Source: Diadema setosum
Lineage: Eukaryota; Echinodermata; Echinoidea; Diadematoida; Diadematidae
NCBI RefSeq assembly: GCF_964275005.1
Contig: NC_092688.1
Location: 26,328,934-26,392,933, forward strand
Length of the DNA stretch: 64,000 bases
Direction of reading: 5' to 3'
Shown: in pieces, positions 59,138-64,000 of the stretch
Layout of the letters: the number at the start of each line of letters is the position of its first letter
How positions within the stretch are numbered: position 1 is the stretch's first letter
The notes under the pieces: generated by a model
The model's database searches: none
What the model was told of the DNA's origin: nothing
Seen by the model: only the letters and a program-made list of their open reading frames with translations
Position numbers and translations under genes: made by a program

Positions 59138-62100
59138 TATTCGGCATTTGCAAAACAATACAAGTGATAACAGAGAAACAGAATAAACAAACAAAACACA
59201 TGAAAACAAAGTGTCAGGCTTTCCCTGTTGAGCTTCCCGAAGGAGCCGGGTTGGAAAAAAGCAATCAAAATCACTATGACCCTTGGGCCTCTCCAACCAA
59301 CTTAAGGAAGCACATCAGGGAGTTGTTGAACATAAAAGAAAAGAAATAATACAATACAATACAATAATACAATACAAATACAAAAGAAAAGAAATAATAC
59401 AATATACAACGAGTATAACACAACGCTTAAGAAGCTGCTTTGTTGGCAAAACAATAACTGAAGCCGTGCACAACTGACTTTCGATTACTGACTCGTGTTG
59501 AATTAATGTTTTCAAGCAAATTATAATGTTTGATGTTATACCGGCCAACAAAAAAAAAAAAAAAGAAGAATGTCATGGGATGCACAATATGATGGCAAAA
59601 AAAAAGAAGAGAAAAGAAAAAAAAAGGTGACCGTATGGAACAGGGTTCTCGGGAGGAACTGTTTCATCACTGAAGGTCAAAGAAATATGTAGAGGCCCGA
59701 ATTCTCAAAGGTGGAATAACTTTATTACACCGCTTATTCCGCCGATTTATTACGCCTCTTATGCAAATCAGGCCCTCGTGACGTAAAATGACGCGATTTA
59801 TTCCCCGGAATCTATTCTCAATGGTGGAATAACTTATTCCCCGGAATAATTATTCCGTGGAATAGTTATTCCAGCTTTGAGAATTCGGGCCAGAGAGTTT
59901 TTCTTTCTATTTAACTTTTCTTCACTGAGATGGCAAAAGCAAGAATACGGTGTCATTATTATCGTCGCTTACACGTCATCGATCCTTCCAACATGATCGC
60001 AGTTGATTACGCGTATCCTTCCAACATGTTCTACAATAATGATCGCAGTTGAACACGCTTAGAGGATGTAATTTTCATGAATGAATTGAAGTGACTTCGT
60101 CACGTGGATGTTGACAAGGTTTTACATGAAGAAGGCGAGAAATAGAAACGCAGTGAAACAAGATTTGTACGAGAGAAGAAAATTAAAAAGAAATTACATG
60201 TAGAATGCGTATAATAGGGCCTATAATTATGTTGCTTTTTACGCAACAAGAAACCTGACGTATGGACCAAGAATAAACCTACTATATGATGATGCCAAAT
60301 ACATTTTTTACTATGATCGCTAGAGAGTTATGACACCTCGTCAGCTTGTCACATAAACTCGTCATTCTTGCTTTTTTTTTCAGCTACTCTTGTGGTATTG
60401 GTGCAATATTGTTGCCATAAATATCTGAAAATACAAAGCAATATCAGGGACCTTGCGAAAAGAATTAGTTCTTTAGGTGGGCAAATCCCACAATCTTACT
60501 TTTAATACCCTTATGCAAGAGAGTCCCCACCCCCCCCCCCCCCATATCGTTCCCTGTTTGTCAAAGCAGGGGTCAATGACAAGCAGACGTTAAAGTTGAT
60601 GGCGGCCCCTCATCGTGGGAATGGCGATGTCAACGCCCCCGTCAGGGTGGAGGTGCTTGACAACTGGGAGGGACGTACTCGGGAAAAGAGGTGGAGCATC
60701 TTTAGGGCGTGGCCAAAAAACAATTTCACCTACAGGATCTCGTCGTACACGCCAGACCTACCCGAGCAGAAAGTGGACGAGGCCATTGAGAATGGGTTTA
60801 AGGTATATAGGACACATCTATCCGTGTATTCAGATAGTGTGCCGAGTAAAACTATGCGTCATCAGAAGAGGCGTGGTAGATTTGTTAATCATGACATTCG
60901 TTTTGTCAGTGTTAGTAGTTTTCTTTTTTTTTCCATATGTCATTATTATATCCATATAGCCACAGAAACGATAGTAGTTGAAGTATTTCTTTATGTTGTA
61001 TCTATCATACGTAAGAATAAAAAAAAATAACTGTACTCCCACTTGTTATGCTGGTAATAGTAATAATAAGGTGACAATCATGATTGTCATATGATTACCC
61101 AGTTTGTGGTCGACCTTAAAGTTTAAGTGCAATGAGTGTGTTTAAGAATTCAACTGCAGTTGGTAATCAATAAGAATTAACCGAATCAGTTTCTACACTG
61201 CATTTTTTTTTTGTTTATGTCAGGCCGATTTTCGCTTTATTTCCCTCTCGTATTATCAATGTTTTACTTCGGCCATAATTTTACCCACTATGTGCAGTTG
61301 TGGTCGGCTGTCGCCTTGGTCGACTTTCGACGAGTGTGGACGGGCGACGCCGACATTGATATCTCGTTTCAGCGAGGCGACCACGGCGATGGTAAACCCT
61401 TCGACGGTCCCGGCTACGTCCTGGCGCACTCGTTTGTTCCCCATCTGAGCTCCGACCAGTCCGGACTGACCGGTAATATCCACCTGGACGAGGATGAGAA
61501 CTGGACAGTGGAATCACCCTCAGGTTGGTGGAGAGATGTTACGCCAACAAACGAAACAACATAGATACTAACACCTTCACAATTATAGAGACTTCAGCTT
61601 ACCGTGATACCGAACTTGAAAGAGAAAGAGACAGTCACTGACTTTATCACCAATCTTTCCTTTATCATTTTGACATGAATCAATACAAAAATAAATTGTT
61701 TCATTGTATCATACCATTGTAATCTGCTAATAACATAGCAATCATCAAATACATAAAGGGGAAAAGGTTTGTATAGACAACTAAATCATCAACCAAAAGA
61801 ATGATTTTTTTTTTTAATGAATGGCAAGTTTTGAGGTGAAGATATCATAGCCTACTCAAGTTTGCGTAAATGTGGTTTCTTCTGATATCACTTTCACGTG
61901 AAAATATGCGAAAATTTAGATTTACAATTGTTTATTATTCTAGGTGCCATTCCAATGAAACTATTACCACTCTGTTTATTTGGTTTTATTCAATTTATCA
62001 AATTCATCAACTAAAACATGTCACTTAAAAATGACAAAGCACACAATCGAGATGCATTGACGGTGTCATCGCTGTGTTCTTCCGTCAGGTACCAACCTAA

Positions 62101-63247
62101 TGTTCACGATCGCACATGAGATCGGCCACGCCATCGGGCTCAGCCACTCCAAGGTGGTGCCCGCCCTCATGTACCCCTGGTACCAGAGCTACGAGCCCAG
62201 CTTACAGCTTCACGAAGACGACATCAGGGGCGTCCAGTTCTTGTACGGTGAGGAGGCAGAGAACGAGGGCATTCCCCCGTTGCTCTCCAATGTTCGATTG
62301 ACACGCTCTTCTGCAAACCTTTAACTGCTCATTGATTATGCACCCCTACATAGACTGTACCAAAGTCGAACACGTATCTCCATCAGTCTTCCTAGATACC
62401 AAGGACGACTCGGTTGTGGAACTCACTTCCCACCAACATATTTCCTCTAGCTCCAAACATGGACAGATTTAAGAATTGTGTTAATTCGTATTCAATAAGT
62501 TTGTTGTAAGAAATTATTTCTGTTATTTTGTATATGTGTATGCATGCAGTGTATAAGTTATATTGATTATGGTTTACAATTTGGTAATCTATAGGGCCAC
62601 CTCTCATCATATGATGGTAACATCAGGCCCAAAAGACAAAAAAAAAAAAAAAAAAAAAAAAAAAGCTTTGCCGTCATGGCACCATGATGAGTACTACTTA
62701 AATACTATACACGTCAAACGGTTACCTTTGTCCTAATAATGTCTATTATTCTAATTATCATTGCTTGTAGGTACCGTTTGTTATTCCGAAGATTCGTTGA
62801 TCCGGAAATGAAATAAGGTTCGTAGTTCCGAAGGCACGTTAGCACGCACAGTCTTTACATTTTCGGATTAACAAACCTTCGGAATTACAAACTTTCGGAA
62901 TAACGAACCTTCGGAATCAACGAACCCTTTTTCATTTTCGGAATAACGAATCTCTAAGAATTTGGAATTTGTGTGTGTTTCGGAATAACGAATCTTCTGA
63001 ATAATGAACTTCATTCCGTTTTCTTTTCAACGAACATTCGGAATAACGAACATCGAACTTGCATATGATATGATTGTAATAGCTATTGACGCTGATTTCA
63101 CTGTCACCTGCCAAATTATGAACCGTAACCTCGTTGAATTGGAACATCCTAATATCCTAAAAGGAAAAAAAAAAATCGCCATTAGAGTCGTCATTGTTGA
63201 GCACTGAACCTTACCAAGTGGTAGAAGGACTCGGTGATGTTACTGAA

Positions 63248-63288
<41 letters not shown>

Positions 63289-63567
63289 TCAACAATAACA
63301 ACAAAAATACGTCCGAATCAATTATATTATGTTTTCCCATGATCCATAGTAATTATCCCGGGTAGTCCGTTCGCAGTCAAAGCACCAAGTACAGCTCGAT
63401 ATTGTGTAAAATCTCCACTCTCACCCCAGGAGCAAGACCTGGAACCGAGTTGTCCTACCCGGCCTTGATACCCGGAGGTCCGAACAATCCCAGTGTGCCC
63501 AACCTTTGTGCTTCTCTTCCCGAGGCGATGACATTAGGGCGGGACGGTGTCACGTACGCTTTCAAAG
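51936..63567 (+). CDS. Secreted matrix metalloproteinase gene (span; 3' part beyond the window)
   Basis: Exons: 51936-52076, 58707-58818, 60570-60802, 61298-61523, 62089-62247 and 63430-63567, continuing to the right. Every junction keeps phase (0, 1, 0, 1, 1). The protein (337 residues visible) has a signal peptide, an MMP prodomain, a furin motif REKR (122-125), a catalytic domain with structural-zinc ligands H191, D193, H206 and H224, catalytic HEIGHAIGLSH (247-257), Met-turn ALMYP (M265), a Pro-rich hinge and the first hemopexin strand with Cys317. Family knowledge: such enzymes cleave extracellular matrix and are kept latent by a prodomain cysteine. Here the PRCGVPD motif reads PHRGNGD (98-104), so that cysteine is absent. 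The subfamily cannot be assigned; the furin site rules out the simplest collagenase type. Confidence 0.9.
52403..52523. mobile_element. Foldback with hammerhead-like core
   Basis: 121 bp. Outer arms ACATTTTTGGCCAATAAAGC and GCTTTATTAGCTAAAAATGT pair over nearly 30 bases, including GCATGAGTTTA/TAAACTCATGC. The loop contains CTGAAGA (52454-52460), a GGCGT/ACGCC stem and GAAA (52477-52480). Confidence 0.6.
52661..53226. mobile_element. Foldback repeat family B, full-looking copy
   Basis: 566 bp with inverted arms of about 150 bp: TAAAGGACAAGTTAACCTTC at the left and GAAGGTGAACTTGTCCTTTA at the right. No coding capacity. Confidence 0.7.
54199..54305. repeat. GACA-rich simple repeat
   Basis: Irregular CAGA/GACA and GAGA units. 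ORFs on both strands come from the repeat. Confidence 0.8.
55335..55520. repeat. Repeat family D, copy 2 (inverse)
   Basis: Contains GCGACAATTGCTCCCATGAA, CTACCCACAAACATAACGCT and AACCCTTATCCTAATC. The ends GCATTTGCT/AGCAAATGC-like form a foldback. Confidence 0.5.
56277..56337. repeat. (TA)n microsatellite
   Basis: About 25 TA units with a short degenerate tail. Confidence 0.9.
56478..56835. repeat. Interspersed repeat family C, copy 1
   Basis: Homologous in the same orientation to 58023-58360. Shared blocks include GAGATAATGAGAAACCTCTT, GTGGGACCCAC and CCGATTTTCATCAAATAA. Its centre is a foldback (GATGAAAATTGGTTTTGAAA against CCAAACCCGATTTTCATC). Confidence 0.65.
58023..58360. repeat. Interspersed repeat family C, copy 2
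   Basis: See copy 1; roughly three quarters of aligned bases look identical. It ends about 350 bp before MMP exon 2. Confidence 0.65.
58707..58818 (+). CDS. MMP exon 2: prodomain
   Basis: Acceptor gtctttatcag, donor ACAG|gtgagc. It encodes KHLKNLDYTGD, then LPEERRKHVLHGFQTLSGLH, then KTG. This is the typical MMP propeptide pattern (YLxxxGYL ... xFQxxxGLxxTG). Confidence 0.88.
59063..59137. repeat. (ATT)n microsatellite
   Basis: About 24 perfect ATT units. The Asn-run ORF on the minus strand is an artefact. Confidence 0.95.
59694..59891. mobile_element. Foldback MITE with GGCCCGAATTCTCAAAG ends
   Basis: 198 bp; the right end is TTTGAGAATTCGGGCC. The interior repeats TTATTCC/GGAATAA. The ends share GGCCCGAATTC with the palindrome at 34879. 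Confidence 0.7.
60570..60802 (+). CDS. MMP exon 3: changed cysteine switch, furin site, start of catalytic domain
   Basis: Acceptor gtcaaagcag, donor AAG|gtatat. It encodes VNDKQTLKLMAAPHRGNGD, then NWEGRTREKR, then WSIFRAWPKNNFTYRISSYT and PDLPEQKVDEAIENGFK. TLKLM..P.. is the usual lead-in to the cysteine switch; at the cysteine position there is Arg (CGT, one base from TGT). REKR is a furin-type R-x-K-R site directly before the mature enzyme. NFTYRI..YTPDLP is the first strand of the MMP catalytic fold. Confidence 0.9.
60803..61297 (+). other. MMP intron 3
   Basis: About 500 bp, AT-rich, nothing recognised. The donor gtatat is weaker than the others, but the flanking protein joins without a gap. 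Confidence 0.6.
61298..61523 (+). CDS. MMP exon 4: structural zinc and calcium region
   Basis: Acceptor tatgtgcag, donor TCAG|gttggt. It encodes LWSAVALVDFRRVWTGDADI, DISFQRGDHGDGKPFDGPGY, VLAHSFVPHLSSDQ and GNIHLDEDENWTVESPS. All four structural-zinc ligands (His, Asp, His, His) are present. The loop between the third and fourth ligand is about 5 residues longer than in collagenase-type MMPs. Confidence 0.92.
61524..62088 (+). other. MMP intron 4
   Basis: AT-rich, no recognised content. It splits the Gly before TNLMF. Confidence 0.6.
62089..62247 (+). CDS. MMP exon 5: catalytic zinc site and Met-turn
   Basis: Acceptor cttccgtcag, donor TACG|gtgagg. It encodes TNLMFTIAHEIGHAIGLSHS, KVVPALMYPWYQSYEPSLQL and HEDDIRGVQFLY. 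It has the complete HExxHxxGxxH zinc site with catalytic Glu248, the Met-turn and the closing DIxGVQxLYG helix. Reading through the donor would add about 25 residues and then stop, so an unspliced transcript would end before the hemopexin domain. Confidence 0.95.
62248..63429 (+). other. MMP intron 5
   Basis: Contains poly(A) tracts (62637-62664 and 63250-63282) and the TTCGGAATAACGAA repeat block (62770-63056). No exon seen. Confidence 0.6.
62770..63056. repeat. TTCGGAATAACGAA repeat block
   Basis: The motif TTCGGAATAACGAA and close variants occur about nine times, most in one orientation, with inverted copies (GTTATTCCGAAG) at the left end. It resembles a foldback with a diversified centre. 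Confidence 0.6.
63430..63567 (+). CDS. MMP exon 6: hinge and start of hemopexin domain
   Basis: Acceptor ctctcaccccag, donor AAAG|gtacag. It encodes a Pro/Gly-rich hinge (ARPGTELSYPALIPGGPNNP), then SVPNLCASLPEAMTLGRDGV and TYAFK. The C....P-A-T...G-TYAFKG pattern is the first strand of hemopexin repeat 1, with the first cysteine of the usual disulfide. The rest of the domain is outside the window. Confidence 0.85.
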
Positions 63568-64000
63568 GTACAGTGTACACTTGATGGGTCTGTGTGTGTA
63601 TTTTGCGCTTGTATTCTATATTTTATTGTGTGTGAAATGCAGAATGGTGGTCGTATATAGGATGGATGTTATGATAGGTATTCGCTAAAGGACAAACGCG
63701 AAGGAAATGCCAGTGAGCACTAATCGGTTGCTTTTCGCTCGCATTTCAAGGGATAGAGTGAAACTCGCGGAATGCACATTTATGGAATGGATTTGTATTA
63801 TTCATATAAATAAAATTGTGTAGAGAGTGGAGGAACCAACACAGGTAAGACCAGCCTTTCAAATATTAATCGTAGAAATATTGTTCAATTCATATAAATA
63901 CGACAAGATAAACGTTACAGAGTTACACGTAAACTGAAGACAAGGCACACGATGTGCAAAAGGCAAGAAGATAAGGCAAGTTTAATATCATTATCATCAT
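63568..64000 (+). other. MMP intron 6 (start)
   Basis: AT-rich sequence after the exon 6 donor up to the window edge. No hemopexin exon is visible before the edge. Confidence 0.55.

Larger units (their letters stand above)
58819..60569 (+). other. MMP intron 2
   Basis: Contains a long (ATT)n microsatellite (59063-59137), AATAC/AAATA-type simple sequence at 59340-59410 and a foldback MITE (59694-59891). No exon seen. Confidence 0.6.

Noticed and set aside
62248-62324. Alternative MMP C-terminus by read-through of the exon 5 donor
   Set aside because: The donor TACG|gtgagg is strong and exon 6 continues the MMP homology; read-through gives a short unrelated tail.

Overview
The window is animal genomic DNA: AT-rich, intron-rich, with GT-AG splice sites, many microsatellites and a dense population of short foldback transposons. 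The repeat families and the divergence of the proteins from vertebrates suggest a marine invertebrate deuterostome, most likely an echinoderm. That is inference from memory, not a database result.

Three spliced protein-coding genes can be rebuilt from exon homology plus splice-site phase. (1) Minus strand, from the left edge to about 30.5 kb: the 5' part of a myotubularin-related lipid phosphatase of the MTMR3/MTMR4 type. The PH-GRAM exons lie at 20056-20271, 13309-13391 and 311-489; the catalytic and FYVE domains lie beyond the left edge. The start codon is the last triplet of a separate exon (21415-21417), and a probable noncoding first exon and promoter sits at 30363-30560. (2) Minus strand, about 33.5-48.6 kb: a complete-looking KIAA0753/Moonraker (MNR) centriolar-satellite gene with seven coding exons, a 3'UTR and a poly(A) signal. 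One intron appears to be GC-AG. (3) Plus strand, about 51.5 kb to past the right edge: a secreted matrix metalloproteinase (MMP) with signal peptide, prodomain, furin site, catalytic domain with HExxHxxGxxH, hinge and the start of the hemopexin domain. Its cysteine-switch motif is changed so that the inhibitory cysteine is missing.

Genes 1 and 2 are in tandem on the minus strand, about 3 kb apart. Gene 3 is divergent from gene 2, and the gap between them holds a fragment of a CR1/L2-like LINE.

Most other sequence is introns filled with transposon relics. These include a piggyBac-like TTAA MITE family, Tc1/mariner- and pogo-like MITEs with TA target sites, an hAT-like element, several foldback families, TIR elements carrying arrays of AGGTCA nuclear-receptor half-sites, nested insertions, and a foldback with a hammerhead-ribozyme-like core in the first MMP intron. 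I saw no tRNA, rRNA, CRISPR array, or retrovirus- or Polinton-like element.
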